From the NCBI RefSeq assembly GCF_013041605.1, contig NZ_JABEQC010000014.1, positions 35,893-99,892 on the forward strand: a stretch of 64,000 nucleotides of DNA, written 5' to 3'. The DNA comes from Vibrio plantisponsor (GTDB taxonomy: Bacteria > Pseudomonadota > Gammaproteobacteria > Enterobacterales > Vibrionaceae). Numbering within the stretch: the stretch's first letter is position 1; the number at the start of each line of letters is the position of its first letter. Position numbers and translations under genes: made by a program. The notes under the pieces were generated by a model, which did no database searches, was not told the DNA's origin, and saw only the letters and a program-made list of their open reading frames with translations. Positions 33,842-43,243 of this stretch are shown piece after piece.

Positions 33842-34879
33842 CTAAGACTTTGTATCTTGTTGAAGTTTAATCAGCGCTTGAGCGAGCTCTTCAGATGGTG
33901 TGCCATGCAAAAGCGGCAACAACACCATTCTTAGCTCTGGCAACATGACTAAGTCGGCAAATAGCTGATTAAACAGAGTCTGGTTGCCTGTTTGTGCCAG
34001 CCTTAGCAAGAACTGCTCTGCTCGCGAATTTAGGTTCAAGACATGCCAAGCGCGACCTGCAATCGCAATCAGAACTTCAGGATGGCTTAAGCGCGGGCTC
34101 GCTAAGATAGCATCGACAATCTTGCTCAGCAGTTTTTCATCTGAACCGGAAAGCGCACGAGTTAATGCCGACAGTAAGAACAGATCGGGATCTTTGCTTG
34201 ATATCTCTGCCTGCGCAAATTCTTCAAGACGCTCGGCCAGTTTAGCGGGCAGTTTAGTATGCTCAAGTGCTCCAAGCAGCGCATAAAGAGGTTGCGTGGG
34301 TAAGTGAGAAAGGGCTTTACGCACCATAGGTCCGTTTTGTTCTTGGCTTAAGCGGGCACAAATATCGGTAATACCTTGCAGACCGACGGTTTGCCAGTTG
34401 TTCCAGCCAAGGCCACCTGAGAAATAGTGCTGTGCGTGCTCGTAATACTGGCTGCAAGGCATATCTAGCTCAGCTCGAATTTGGCTATGGAAGACCGCCA
34501 TTTTGTCTTCAGATGGTTTAAAGGTGTAGGGATTGTTTGCCAGTTTTTCCTGTTGCTCTTCGGTAAGCTCTTTATTAAGACGAGTGCCCATAGCTTCAAC
34601 TACGTACTTAATGAATTGTCCTACATCCGCTTGTTGCAACAATCCTCGTTCGTCTAAAGAAAATTTCAGAAACCAAATCCAAGGTTGTTTGGTTTCATTC
34701 CAGTACGCAATAGCAAGGTGAGCGGTACGCTTTACAGGATATGGATAAGCTTGATGTCCTTGTTCTACGTGCGAAAACTGATCGTTGTCGATCGGTTGAA
34801 TACGTCGGCCAAGGTCGAAGATTTGATATTGGCAGCCGCTGTTTTTTAGCAGCGCTGTCAGAGTTTGAATATTGTCCAT
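33842..34879 (-). CDS. DUF3549 family protein
   Basis: 345 residues, cytoplasmic and largely helical, beginning MDNIQTLTALLKNSGCQYQI. It has a conserved middle FSLDERGLLQQADVGQFIKY and a C-terminal set of HEAT-like helical pairs. I recognise the family by overall pattern and by its neighbours (DUF3301, yqcC, truC), but no function is known. It is divergent from yqcC. Confidence 0.8.
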   Translation of the reverse strand: MDNIQTLTALLKNSGCQYQIFDLGRRIQPIDNDQFSHVEQGHQAYPYPVKRTAHLAIAYWNETKQPWIWFLKFSLDERGLLQQADVGQFIKYVVEAMGTRLNKELTEEQQEKLANNPYTFKPSEDKMAVFHSQIRAELDMPCSQYYEHAQHYFSGGLGWNNWQTVGLQGITDICARLSQEQNGPMVRKALSHLPTQPLYALLGALEHTKLPAKLAERLEEFAQAEISSKDPDLFLLSALTRALSGSDEKLLSKIVDAILASPRLSHPEVLIAIAGRAWHVLNLNSRAEQFLLRLAQTGNQTLFNQLFADLVMLPELRMVLLPLLHGTPSEELAQALIKLQQDTKS

Positions 34880-34988
34880 GGGAGCAAAATGTTCCTACTT
34901 TTCTTTGGGGCAAGTAACCCTTCTTTCCCCAATAAATGGTACTCTATGGCCCTTTTTCAAGGTGTACGACCAATAAACTTGGTGAATC

Positions 34989-35303
34989 ATGACAATTAAC
35001 ACAAAACTGACCCAAGCTTTGGAGCAGTTAGAAGGTGAAATGCGCCAATGTGAAGTATGGCAGTCAACGCCTCCGAGCTTGGAAGCGATGCAAAGTGTTG
35101 AGCCATTTTCCATCGATACGCTCGACCCGCATGAGTGGCTTCAGTGGGTGTTTATTCCAACGATGCAGAAATTAATTGATGAAGGACAAGCGATTCCAAG
35201 AGGGTTTGAGTTGTCGCCTTATTTTGAGGAAGTCTGGAAACATCAAGATCAGTTTCAGGCTGTTTTGCTGGTGGTAAACCATATTGATAGGGTATGTCAG
35301 TAA
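34989..35303 (+). CDS. yqcC: YqcC family protein
   Basis: 104-residue helical protein with the conserved LEGEMRQCEVWQSTPPS, DTLDPHEWLQWVFIPTMQKL and FELSPYFEEVWK motifs of YqcC. Function unknown. Its stop overlaps the truC start by one base (TAATG), and the yqcC-truC pair is conserved in enterics and vibrios, suggesting a link to tRNA modification. Confidence 0.9.
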   Translation: MTINTKLTQALEQLEGEMRQCEVWQSTPPSLEAMQSVEPFSIDTLDPHEWLQWVFIPTMQKLIDEGQAIPRGFELSPYFEEVWKHQDQFQAVLLVVNHIDRVCQ

Positions 35304-36028
35304 TGTTGGAAATTATCTACCAAGACGAGTATTTGGTGGCGGTAAACAAACCAGCGGGAATGTTGGTGCATCGTTCATGGCTGGACAAGCATGAGACTCA
35401 GTTTGTGATGCAGACATTGAGAGACCAAATTGGTCAGCATGTTTTTCCATTGCATCGTTTAGACCGACCCACTTCCGGTGTGCTGGTTTTTGCGTTATCG
35501 AGCGAAATTGCTTCCAACGTTATGCCGATGTTTGCTAATCATGAAATGGTTAAAACGTATCATGCAATTGTCCGCGGCTGGATTGAAGAGGGCGATGTGT
35601 TGGATTATCCGCTCAAAGAAGAGCTGGATAAAATTGCCGATAAGTTTGCCAAGCAAGATAAAGAAGCGCAGTCTGCGGTGACCGAGTACCAACCACTTGC
35701 CAAAGTGGAAGTGCCGTTTTCAACCGGAAAATTCCCAACTACTCGCTACTGTTTAGTTGAAATGAAACCTAAGACCGGGCGTAAACATCAGTTGCGTCGT
35801 CATATGGCGCATCTTCGTCATCCAATTGTTGGTGATACCACGCATGGTGATGGTAAACACAACCGTTTGTATCGCGAAGAGTACGATTGCCATCGCTTAA
35901 TGTTGCACGCCAGCGAACTGCGTTTTGTGCATCCGTATACTAAGCAAGAGTTGGTATTAAAGGCTTCTTTTGATGAAAGCTGGCAAAAGTTGTTTGCTGA
36001 GTTTGAGTGGAACCTTCCACAGCCCTAA
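35303..36028 (+). CDS. truC: tRNA pseudouridine(65) synthase TruC
   Basis: Isomerises U65 in the T-stem/acceptor region of certain tRNAs. 241 residues from the ATG at 35303 (MLEIIYQDEYLVAVNKPAGM, aligned with E. coli TruC). The RluA-family catalytic Asp is in HRLDRPTSGVLVFAL and the downstream KPKTGRKHQLRRHMAHL is intact. An ATG three codons earlier is open but would overlap yqcC more. Confidence 0.94.
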   Translation: MLEIIYQDEYLVAVNKPAGMLVHRSWLDKHETQFVMQTLRDQIGQHVFPLHRLDRPTSGVLVFALSSEIASNVMPMFANHEMVKTYHAIVRGWIEEGDVLDYPLKEELDKIADKFAKQDKEAQSAVTEYQPLAKVEVPFSTGKFPTTRYCLVEMKPKTGRKHQLRRHMAHLRHPIVGDTTHGDGKHNRLYREEYDCHRLMLHASELRFVHPYTKQELVLKASFDESWQKLFAEFEWNLPQP

Positions 36029-36048
36029 ATACGGGGCTTATACAAAAC

Positions 36049-36078
36049 AAAAAGCCTTCTCTCAGAGAAGGCTTCTTC
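36049..36078. terminator. Bidirectional terminator between truC and dxs
   Basis: AAGCCTTCTC / GAGAAGGCTT stem. The T-run is best on the minus strand (after dxs). Confidence 0.8.
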
Positions 36079-36098
36079 GTAGCAATAATCTTATTGGA

Positions 36099-37964
36099 TT
36101 ACTTATTCAGGTATGTTTCTACGGCAGCTTTGATGCCAGCACCGTCTAAACCAAGTTCAGCATGCATCTCTTCTTGGGTTCCTTGAGCAATGAACTGATC
36201 AGGAAGACCAAGATTCAGCACCGGCTTGATGATTTTTTCTCTCATCATAAACTCAACAACGCCTGCTCCTGCGCCACCTGCAATCGCGTTCTCTTCCAGT
36301 GTCACAATGATATCGTGGTTAGCTGAAAGTTCTTTGATTAGTGCTTCATCTAATGGTTTAACGAATCGCATGTCAGCCACGGTTGCATTCACTTCTTCAG
36401 CCGCTTCCAGAGCATAAGGAAGTAGTGAACCGAAGCTTAGAATCGCCACTTTTTCACCTTGACGCATCATGCGACCTTTACCGATTTCAAGCGCAGTAAA
36501 CTCTTGCTTGATTTCAACACCCATACCGTTGCCACGTGGGTAGCGAACAGCACTCGGGCCTTGGTGTTGATGACCGGTATACAGCATTTGACGACATTCG
36601 TTTTCATCTGCCGGAGCCATGATGGTCATGTTCGGGATGCAACGCATAAAGCTTAAATCGAATGCACCTTGGTGAGTTTGACCATCTGCACCGACAAGTC
36701 CAGCACGGTCAATAGCAAACATCACTGGCAGATTCATAATTGCGATGTCGTGAATCAACTGATCGTAACCACGTTGCAGGAAGGTCGAGTAAATCGCCAC
36801 AATCGGGTTGTATTTAGCGATTGCCATACCTGTTGCTAATGTCACAGCATGTTGCTCAGCGATCGCCACGTCGAAGTATTGAGATGGGTACTCTTTCGAG
36901 AAACGAACCATGCCAGAGCCTTCACGCATCGCAGGTGTGATTGCCATCAGTTTTGGATCTTGCGCTGCCATATCACATAGGAAATCACCGAAGATCTTCG
37001 AGTAGGTCGGTTTGGTACTTGAGCTCTTAGGCAAGCTGCTATGACTTGGATCGAACTTAGGCACGCCGTGGTAACCAATCGGATCTTTCTCCGCTGGTTC
37101 ATAGCCTTTGCCTTTTTTCGTCATAATATGAAGGAACTGCGGGCCTTTAAGCTCACGCATGTTCTTCAATGTTTTGACCAGTTCAAGTACGTCGTGACCA
37201 TCCACTGGACCGATATAGTTAAAACCCAACTCTTCGAAAAGCGTTCCCGGCACGACCATGCCTTTCAGGTGCTCTTCCGTACGGCGAACCAATTCTTTGA
37301 TTGGCGGAACACCAGAGAGAACTTTTTTACCGCCTTCGCGAATGGAAGTGTACAAACTGCCTGACAGTACCTGAGCAAGATGGTTGTTCAGTGCGCCAAC
37401 GTTCTCAGAAATCGACATTTCATTGTCGTTGAGAATAACCAGCATATCAGGATGAACGTCACCAGCGTGGTTCATGGCTTCAAATGCCATGCCTGCGGTA
37501 ATCGCGCCGTCACCAATCACGCTGACGATCTTACGATCAGCGCCTTCTTTGCCTGCACAAATAGCCATGCCCAAAGCAGCACTGATAGAGGTTGAGGAGT
37601 GACCGACAGACAAGGTGTCGTATTCGCTCTCTTCGCGCCATGGGAAAGGATGAAGGCCGTCTTTCTGGCGAATCGTAGGCATTTGCTCACGACGTCCCGT
37701 CAGGATTTTATGCGGATAAGCCTGATGACCCACGTCCCAAATCAACTGATCAAATGGCGTGTTGTAGACGTAGTGAATCGCCACTGTCAGTTCAACAGTG
37801 CCTAAGCCAGAAGCCAGGTGTCCGCTTGATTGACTAACAGAGTTAAGCAGATACGTTCTGAGTTCATCACAAAGCTTTGGCAGAATGTTTTTAGGCAGAC
37901 TGCGTAATTCGTCCGGCGTATTCGCCAGAGCCAGTGTTGGATATTTTGAAATATCAAGAGTCAT
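36099..37964 (-). CDS. dxs: 1-deoxy-D-xylulose-5-phosphate synthase
   Basis: First enzyme of the MEP isoprenoid pathway, also feeding thiamin and pyridoxal synthesis. It condenses pyruvate and glyceraldehyde-3-phosphate using TPP. The 621-residue protein has the TPP motif GDGAITAGMAFEAMNHAG with ILNDNEMSIS, YIGPVDGHD, and the transketolase C-terminal domain with AEQHAVTLATGMA and DRAGLVGADGQTHQGAFD. It is third in xseB-ispA-dxs, 20 bases after ispA, so probably co-transcribed. Confidence 0.97.
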   Translation of the reverse strand: MTLDISKYPTLALANTPDELRSLPKNILPKLCDELRTYLLNSVSQSSGHLASGLGTVELTVAIHYVYNTPFDQLIWDVGHQAYPHKILTGRREQMPTIRQKDGLHPFPWREESEYDTLSVGHSSTSISAALGMAICAGKEGADRKIVSVIGDGAITAGMAFEAMNHAGDVHPDMLVILNDNEMSISENVGALNNHLAQVLSGSLYTSIREGGKKVLSGVPPIKELVRRTEEHLKGMVVPGTLFEELGFNYIGPVDGHDVLELVKTLKNMRELKGPQFLHIMTKKGKGYEPAEKDPIGYHGVPKFDPSHSSLPKSSSTKPTYSKIFGDFLCDMAAQDPKLMAITPAMREGSGMVRFSKEYPSQYFDVAIAEQHAVTLATGMAIAKYNPIVAIYSTFLQRGYDQLIHDIAIMNLPVMFAIDRAGLVGADGQTHQGAFDLSFMRCIPNMTIMAPADENECRQMLYTGHQHQGPSAVRYPRGNGMGVEIKQEFTALEIGKGRMMRQGEKVAILSFGSLLPYALEAAEEVNATVADMRFVKPLDEALIKELSANHDIIVTLEENAIAGGAGAGVVEFMMREKIIKPVLNLGLPDQFIAQGTQEEMHAELGLDGAGIKAAVETYLNK

Positions 37965-37984
37965 AATTATGCGCGCTTATAGTG

Positions 37985-38869
37985 TTAATTTTTGCGCTCG
38001 ATGACGTATCGGGCGAACTCTTCAAGACATTCTGTATTGTAGGGAATAGCTTCAAGTGCTTGAAGTGCTTCCTGTAACAGAGTTTGGGCTTTATTTATCG
38101 CTCCGTCCAATCCTAATAGAGCTGGGTATGTACTTTTGTTGAGCTGTTGGTCTGAACCTTGAGGTTTACCCAAAGTTTCGGTATCGCCGATGACATCCAA
38201 AATGTCGTCTTGTACTTGAAATGCGAGGCCAACGGCATCGGCATATTTATCAAGTTGTGGCAGAACTTGTAGGCCCTTCTCGCCAGCGGCTAAAGCCCCT
38301 AAACGAATCGCACAGCGCATAAGTGCGCCGGTTTTATTGCGATGAATTGTTTCGAGCTCTTGCAACGAAATAAGACGATTCTCTGCGCCAAGATCAAGTG
38401 CTTGTCCTAAACACATACCTTGTGCGCCGGAAGCTTCAGCCAATACCTGAACCATTTTGATACGATTGACTTCGCCGGCTTCGGACAGAGTGCCTTCGGC
38501 CAAAATGGTAAATGCTAAGGTTTGCAGGGCGTCACCAGTTAGGATCGCCGTTGCTTCATCGAATTTAATATGGCACGTCGGCTTACCACGGCGTAGCTCA
38601 TCATCGTCCATGGCAGGTAGATCGTCATGGATAAGTGAATACGCGTGGATACACTCCACTGCTGATGCAGGGGTGTCTATATCTTCAATAGAGCAACCTA
38701 GCATCAGGGCTGTTATATAGACCAAATAGGGGCGAGCGCGTTTACCGCCCAGCAGCAAGCCATAACGCATTGCTTCAATCAGCGCTAAGTCTTGGTTTGG
38801 CAGGCGGTTTAACCAGTGGTCAAGCTGCTCATTATTTCGTTTTTGATAAGAGGTTAGAGCCTCAATCAT
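37985..38869 (-). CDS. ispA: Farnesyl diphosphate synthase
   Basis: Short-chain trans-prenyltransferase making C15-PP from IPP and DMAPP/GPP. 294 residues. The first Asp-rich motif is in HDDLPAMDDDELRRGKPT and the second in QVQDDILDVIGD; GGKRARPYLVY binds IPP. The size and residues before the first motif suit farnesyl chain length. Middle gene of xseB-ispA-dxs. Confidence 0.96.
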   Translation of the reverse strand: MIEALTSYQKRNNEQLDHWLNRLPNQDLALIEAMRYGLLLGGKRARPYLVYITALMLGCSIEDIDTPASAVECIHAYSLIHDDLPAMDDDELRRGKPTCHIKFDEATAILTGDALQTLAFTILAEGTLSEAGEVNRIKMVQVLAEASGAQGMCLGQALDLGAENRLISLQELETIHRNKTGALMRCAIRLGALAAGEKGLQVLPQLDKYADAVGLAFQVQDDILDVIGDTETLGKPQGSDQQLNKSTYPALLGLDGAINKAQTLLQEALQALEAIPYNTECLEEFARYVIERKN

Positions 38870-38965
38870 AGGACACTCTTAAACGTTTCGTTCAGCCGCT
38901 AGTCGCATTATCAATCAGAGAAAAAACGACGAGAGACAATAAATAGTTAAGAACAATAAATATCG

Positions 38966-39208
38966 TTATTCAGGTAATTCGTTAAATTCACTGAGTGGCG
39001 CATCATCTGTGTTGCTCAGCAGAATGCTAACACGTTGTTCCGCTTCATCCAGCTTACTTTGACCTGAGCGAGCAAGAGCGATACCACGTTCGAATTTTTT
39101 CAGTGCATCGTCTAGTGTTAAATCACCATTTTCTAGCTGCTCGACCACTTGATCTAACTCTTCAATGGTCGCCTCGAAAGACATGTTTTCTGGTTTTTTA
39201 CTCGCCAT
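38966..39208 (-). CDS. xseB: Exodeoxyribonuclease VII small subunit
   Basis: 80 residues starting MASKKPENMSFEATIEELDQ, two-helix bundle with VVEQLENGDLTLDDALKKFE and RGIALARSGQSKLDEAEQRV. It binds XseA to form the single-strand-specific exonuclease. The ATG at 39208 fits the family; a longer reading from 39235 is not needed. First gene of the isoprenoid block, a standard arrangement. Confidence 0.95.
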   Translation of the reverse strand: MASKKPENMSFEATIEELDQVVEQLENGDLTLDDALKKFERGIALARSGQSKLDEAEQRVSILLSNTDDAPLSEFNELPE

Positions 39209-39470
39209 AATATTGTTGCCTTGGGAAAGATGCACGAAAGTTACCTTAGCCTGTGTTGATGGTCAAATTTAACCAACCAATTTTGTCAGAATTACTGAGG
39301 TTTTTAGTCGATACCGATAACGAATATGAAAATTCACTTGGGTGAGTAATTCGTAATTAATGGGCATTTTGTGCAATCTATGAATACCGAAGGTGCATAT
39401 TGGCACGCTTTAAGTATAAACTTGTTGTTGGCGTAATTGAGGCACAAGTGTCCTTTCGTCAATTTTCTAT

Positions 39471-39497
39471 TTAAGAATTTGATTCTCTTGTCGATAA
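39471..39497 (+). promoter_or_regulatory. Sigma-28 (FliA) flagellar promoter of pomAB
   Basis: TTAAGAAT-N11-GTCGATAA against the consensus TAAAGTTT-N11-GCCGATAA: the -10 matches seven of eight bases and spacing is exact. Transcription would start near 39505, giving a leader of about 55 bases. The rest of the 39209-39558 gap shows no other recognised feature. Confidence 0.75.
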
Positions 39498-39558
39498 GAG
39501 AATAACTGAGAGTCGTTCGGCTCTAATCAATGCGAACATATTGTCTGAGGAGTGCTTC

Positions 39559-40323
39559 GTGGATTTAGCTACGCTGATAGGTCTGATTGGTGGCCTAGCT
39601 TTCGTTGTTATGGCGATGGTTTTAGGTGGAAGCCTAATGATGTTCGTCGACGTAACCTCAATTCTTATTGTTGTCGGTGGCTCAACGTTTGTTGTTTTGA
39701 TGAAATTTACCATGGGGCAGTTCTTCGGAGCGGCTAAAATTGCTGGTAAAGCATTTATGTTCAAGGCAGACGAACCAGAAGATTTGATCGCAAAAATTGT
39801 AGAAATGGCTGACGCTGCACGTAAAGGTGGTTTCCTTGCTTTGGAAGAGATGGAAATCAGTAACAGCTTTATGCAAAAGGGCATTGATTTACTGGTAGAT
39901 GGTCATGACGCGGATGTAGTTCGCGCAACTCTACAAAAAGACATTGCATTAACCGATGAGCGACACGAATTTGGTTCGGGTGTTTTCCGCGCATTTGGTG
40001 ACGTTGCACCCGCGATGGGGATGATCGGTACGCTTGTTGGTCTGGTCGCGATGTTGTCGAACATGGATGACCCGAAAGCCATCGGTCCTGCAATGGCGGT
40101 TGCACTTTTAACCACGCTATACGGTGCGGTTCTTGCGAACATGGTGTTTTTCCCAATTGCAGACAAATTATCGCTTCGCCGTGAACAAGAAACATTAAAC
40201 CGCCGTCTGATTATGGATGGTGTTCTAGCAATCCAAGATGGTCAAAACCCACGTGTGATTGACAGCTACTTGAAGAACTACCTCAACGAGGGCAAACGAG
40301 CTCTTGATATTGATAGCGAATAA
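39559..40323 (+). CDS. pomA: Sodium-driven polar flagellar stator protein PomA
   Basis: 254-residue four-span inner membrane protein (MotA family) that forms the Na+ channel stator with PomB. It is nearly identical in pattern to V. alginolyticus PomA: VDLATLIGLIGGLAFVVMAM at the start, the cytoplasmic loop ADEPEDLIAKIVEMADAARK, and FGDVAPAMGMIGTLVGLVAM. The GTG start at 39559 has GAGGAG six bases before it and gives the known N-terminus; an earlier TTG at 39541 lies across that ribosome site. Confidence 0.97.
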   Translation: MDLATLIGLIGGLAFVVMAMVLGGSLMMFVDVTSILIVVGGSTFVVLMKFTMGQFFGAAKIAGKAFMFKADEPEDLIAKIVEMADAARKGGFLALEEMEISNSFMQKGIDLLVDGHDADVVRATLQKDIALTDERHEFGSGVFRAFGDVAPAMGMIGTLVGLVAMLSNMDDPKAIGPAMAVALLTTLYGAVLANMVFFPIADKLSLRREQETLNRRLIMDGVLAIQDGQNPRVIDSYLKNYLNEGKRALDIDSE

Positions 40324-40332
40324 CCGGAGCAA

Positions 40333-41292
40333 ATGATGGATGACCAAAAGTGTAAATGTCCACCTCCGGGTCTTCCCGCTTGGTTGGGGACATTTGCCGA
40401 CCTAATGTCCCTATTAATGTGCTTCTTCGTACTGCTGCTTTCGTTTTCGGAAATGGACGTACTGAAGTTCAAGCAGATTGCCGGCTCGATGAAATTTGCT
40501 TTTGGTGTGCAAAACCGTCTGGAAGTGAAAGACATTCCAAAAGGTACCAGCATCATTGCTCAGGAGTTCCGTCCGGGGCGTCCTGAGCCGACACCTATCG
40601 ATGTGATTATGCAGCAAACCATAGACATCACTCAGCAGACGTTAGAGTTCCACGAAGGGGACGAAGACCGTGCTGGTGGTACTATGCGTGATGCTGGCGA
40701 TATGACTGGTGGTCAGTCGCCAGAAACATCGACTGAAGATAACCAAAATACCGAGTCGGAATCTCAACAACAGCAATCTCAGGCAACTTCTGAAGCGACT
40801 GAGACCTTGATGGAAACCATTAAGAACGCGCTGCAACGGGAAATCGAGCAAGGCGCAATCGAAGTGGATAACCTTGGTCAACAAATTGTTATCCGTATTC
40901 GAGAGAAAGGCGCATTCCCTGAAGGTTCTGCTTTCTTGCAACCTAAGTTCCGCCCTCTGGTTCGTCAGATAGCGGATCTGGTTAAAGATGTTCCGGGTAT
41001 CGTTCGGGTTTCTGGTCACACCGATAACCAAAGAATTGATTCGGAACTGTATCGTTCAAACTGGGATCTTTCCTCTCAGCGCGCCGTGTCTGTAGCTCAA
41101 GAGATGGAATCGGTGCGCGGCTTCTCACACCAGCGCTTGCGGGTACGAGGCATGGCAGATACCGAGCCTTTGGGACCTAATGACACCGCGGCTCAACGCT
41201 CTCGTAACCGTCGTGTGGAAATCAGCATTATGCAGGGCGAGCCGATGTACAGTGATGAAATACCATCAGCACAAGCTGGCTCAATTCAATAG
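40333..41292 (+). CDS. pomB: Sodium-driven polar flagellar stator protein PomB
   Basis: 319-residue MotB-family protein. The single transmembrane segment GTFADLMSLLMCFFVLLLSF carries the ion-binding Asp at residue 23 (Asp24 in V. alginolyticus). A plug/linker region rich in Gln/Ser/Glu follows (about 100-160), then the OmpA-like peptidoglycan-binding domain with VSGHTDNQRIDSELYRSNWD and RVRGMADTEPLGPNDT. It lies nine bases after pomA and is co-transcribed with it. Confidence 0.97.
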   Translation: MMDDQKCKCPPPGLPAWLGTFADLMSLLMCFFVLLLSFSEMDVLKFKQIAGSMKFAFGVQNRLEVKDIPKGTSIIAQEFRPGRPEPTPIDVIMQQTIDITQQTLEFHEGDEDRAGGTMRDAGDMTGGQSPETSTEDNQNTESESQQQQSQATSEATETLMETIKNALQREIEQGAIEVDNLGQQIVIRIREKGAFPEGSAFLQPKFRPLVRQIADLVKDVPGIVRVSGHTDNQRIDSELYRSNWDLSSQRAVSVAQEMESVRGFSHQRLRVRGMADTEPLGPNDTAAQRSRNRRVEISIMQGEPMYSDEIPSAQAGSIQ

Positions 41293-41313
41293 CTAAGCGA
41301 CGAAATACAGTTC

Positions 41314-41343
41314 AAAGGCAAGCTTCAGGCTTGCCTTTTTCTT
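41314..41343 (+). terminator. Terminator of pomAB
   Basis: AAAGGCAAGC-TTCAG-GCTTGCCTTT followed by T-rich sequence. Confidence 0.85.
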
Positions 41344-41499
41344 TGGCGCGCTTTTATCGTTGCGTCATTATCGTGTATAATCTCGCCCCCTTAGTGATAC
41401 CCACTCTGGTCGTCGATGAAATTAGCGTTATTGCTGAGTTCAGAGATGTAGCTAAGTACAAGCTACTATTACGTTAATACTTTAATTGCGAAGACACTT

Positions 41500-42948
41500 A
41501 TGAAATTTATTGTTAAGCCCCATCCAGAAATCTTTGTTAAAAGTGAGTCGGTGCGTAAGCGCTTCACGAAAATTCTTGAGTCTAATATTCGCAATATCGT
41601 AAAGAGCCGTACGACAGGCGTTGCTGTATTTAACCGTCGTGACCACATTGAAGTGACGTCAGAAAGTGACCGCTTCTTTAATGAAACGCTGGAAATTTTG
41701 ACCAGAACACCGGGTATTCAACAAGTCCTGGAAGTTAAGCAATCAGAGTTCAAAGATCTTCACGATATTTACGAGCAAGTGCTTGAAACTAGCCGTCATC
41801 TGATTGAAAACAAAACCTTCGTGGTTCGCGCTAAGCGTCGTGGTAAGCATGATTTCTCTTCCATCGAGCTTGAGCGTTACGTTGGTGGCGGTCTAAACCA
41901 AGCCGTTGAAAGTGCGAAGGTTAAACTAACCAATCCTGACGTGACGATTAACGTTGAAGTTAACGATGAGTTGCTTAATCAAATTATCAGACGTTACAAA
42001 GGCTTAGGTGGTTTCCCTCTTGGCACTCAAGAAGATGTACTTAGCCTGATCTCTGGTGGTTTTGATTCGGGCGTTTCAAGCTACTTACACATTAAGCGTG
42101 GCTCAAAAGTTCATTACTGTTTCTTCAATTTGGGTGGCCCAGCTCACGAGATTGGTGTTAAGCAAGTTGCCCACTTCTTGTGGAACAAATATGGTTCTTC
42201 TGCCAAGGTGCGTTTCATCTCTGTTGATTTCGAACCGGTTGTTGCGGAAATTCTTGAGAAAATCGATGACGGCCAAATGGGCGTTATTCTTAAGCGCATG
42301 TTTATGCGTGCTGCAGGTCAGGTTGCTGAGAAATTCGGCATTCAAGCACTGGTAACGGGTGAAGCATTAGGTCAGGTATCAAGCCAGACTTTGACGAACC
42401 TGCGCCATATCGATGGTGTGACTGACACCTTGATTCTTCGCCCTTTGATTAACTGGGATAAAGAAGACATCATCACGCTTGCTCGTGAAATCGGCACTGA
42501 AGACTTCGCGAAAACAATGCCAGAATACTGTGGTGTTATCTCGAAGAGCCCGACAGTTAAAGCGGTAAAAGCGAGGCTGGAAGCAGAAGAAGCGAAGTTT
42601 GATTTCTCTATTCTGGACAAAGTAGTGTACGACGCTCGTGTTATGGATATCCGTGACATTGAGAAAGAGAGCCAAGAGCAAGCACCTGAAGTAGAGCAAG
42701 TTGCAGCGGTTCAGGAACACGCGGTTGTACTTGATATTCGCAGTGCAGATGAACAAGAAGATAAGCCGCTAGAGATTGATGGTGTGGAAGTGAAGCACAT
42801 TCCTTTCTTCAAACTTTCAACTCAGTTTGGCGATCTTGATCAGTCTAAGACTTACTTATTGTATTGTGAACGTGGCGTAATGAGCCGTTTACAAGCTCTG
42901 TACTTGCAAGAGCAAGGCTACAAGAACGTGAAAGTTTATCGCCCATAA
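41500..42948 (+). CDS. thiI: tRNA sulfurtransferase ThiI
   Basis: Makes 4-thiouridine at tRNA position 8 and supplies sulfur for the thiamin thiazole ring. 482 residues: N-terminal ferredoxin-like and THUMP domains, PP-loop ATPase motif ISGGFDSGVSSY, and a C-terminal rhodanese domain (from about residue 400) with the active Cys in YLLYCERGVMSRLQAL. The rhodanese extension is the gamma-proteobacterial form. A perfect TATAAT at 41376 may serve as its -10, with a poor -35. Confidence 0.96.
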   Translation: MKFIVKPHPEIFVKSESVRKRFTKILESNIRNIVKSRTTGVAVFNRRDHIEVTSESDRFFNETLEILTRTPGIQQVLEVKQSEFKDLHDIYEQVLETSRHLIENKTFVVRAKRRGKHDFSSIELERYVGGGLNQAVESAKVKLTNPDVTINVEVNDELLNQIIRRYKGLGGFPLGTQEDVLSLISGGFDSGVSSYLHIKRGSKVHYCFFNLGGPAHEIGVKQVAHFLWNKYGSSAKVRFISVDFEPVVAEILEKIDDGQMGVILKRMFMRAAGQVAEKFGIQALVTGEALGQVSSQTLTNLRHIDGVTDTLILRPLINWDKEDIITLAREIGTEDFAKTMPEYCGVISKSPTVKAVKARLEAEEAKFDFSILDKVVYDARVMDIRDIEKESQEQAPEVEQVAAVQEHAVVLDIRSADEQEDKPLEIDGVEVKHIPFFKLSTQFGDLDQSKTYLLYCERGVMSRLQALYLQEQGYKNVKVYRP

Positions 42949-42978
42949 GCGTTAGCTGAATACACTAAATAGTAAAGG

Positions 42979-43009
42979 CGCAACTTGTTGATTAAGGTTG
43001 CGTTTTTTT
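42979..43009 (+). terminator. Terminator of thiI
   Basis: CGCAAC / GTTGCG stem with a 12-base loop, followed by seven T. Confidence 0.7.
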
Positions 43010-43032
43010 ATGTTTGTCAGATATTCAGACAT

Positions 43033-43237
43033 AAAAAAACACCGCCAATAGGCGGTGCTAAAAATTTGACAGACAGGTCAAAATAAATACAGGAAGTATA
43101 TGTTTTGTAACAGGGGATAACTGCACAAAACAGGCGGTAGAATTCTACCTAACTCGAAAATCGAGTATGCAAACACAACATCGTAATAATAAAGCCAATT
43201 GATTCAGGAGAATCAAGCCGTTCAGGCTCATATTACG
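43033..43237 (-). ncRNA. gcvB: GcvB small regulatory RNA
   Basis: Hfq-dependent sRNA that represses amino acid and peptide transporter mRNAs. About 205 nt, the same as in E. coli, divergent from gcvA as expected. Read on the minus strand it contains the GU-rich seed ACGATGTTGTGTTTGCA (R1 region), a second conserved block ACTTCCTGTATTTA then GACCTGTCTGTC (R2/R3 region), and ends in AGCACCGCC-TATT-GGCGGTGT with T7, nearly the E. coli GcvB terminator. A short antisense frame here (43145-43342) has no support. Confidence 0.92.
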
Positions 43238-43243
43238 GGACGA

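Noticed and set aside
39400..39420. Sigma-54 promoter TTGGCACG upstream of pomA
   Set aside because: The -24 like block is present but the -12 GC is missing at the proper spacing, and the sigma-28 match nearer the gene is much better.
41376..41400. Structured RNA or riboswitch (TPP) before thiI
   Set aside because: Only a -10 like TATAAT is visible; no TPP riboswitch core motifs are present in the 207-base gap.
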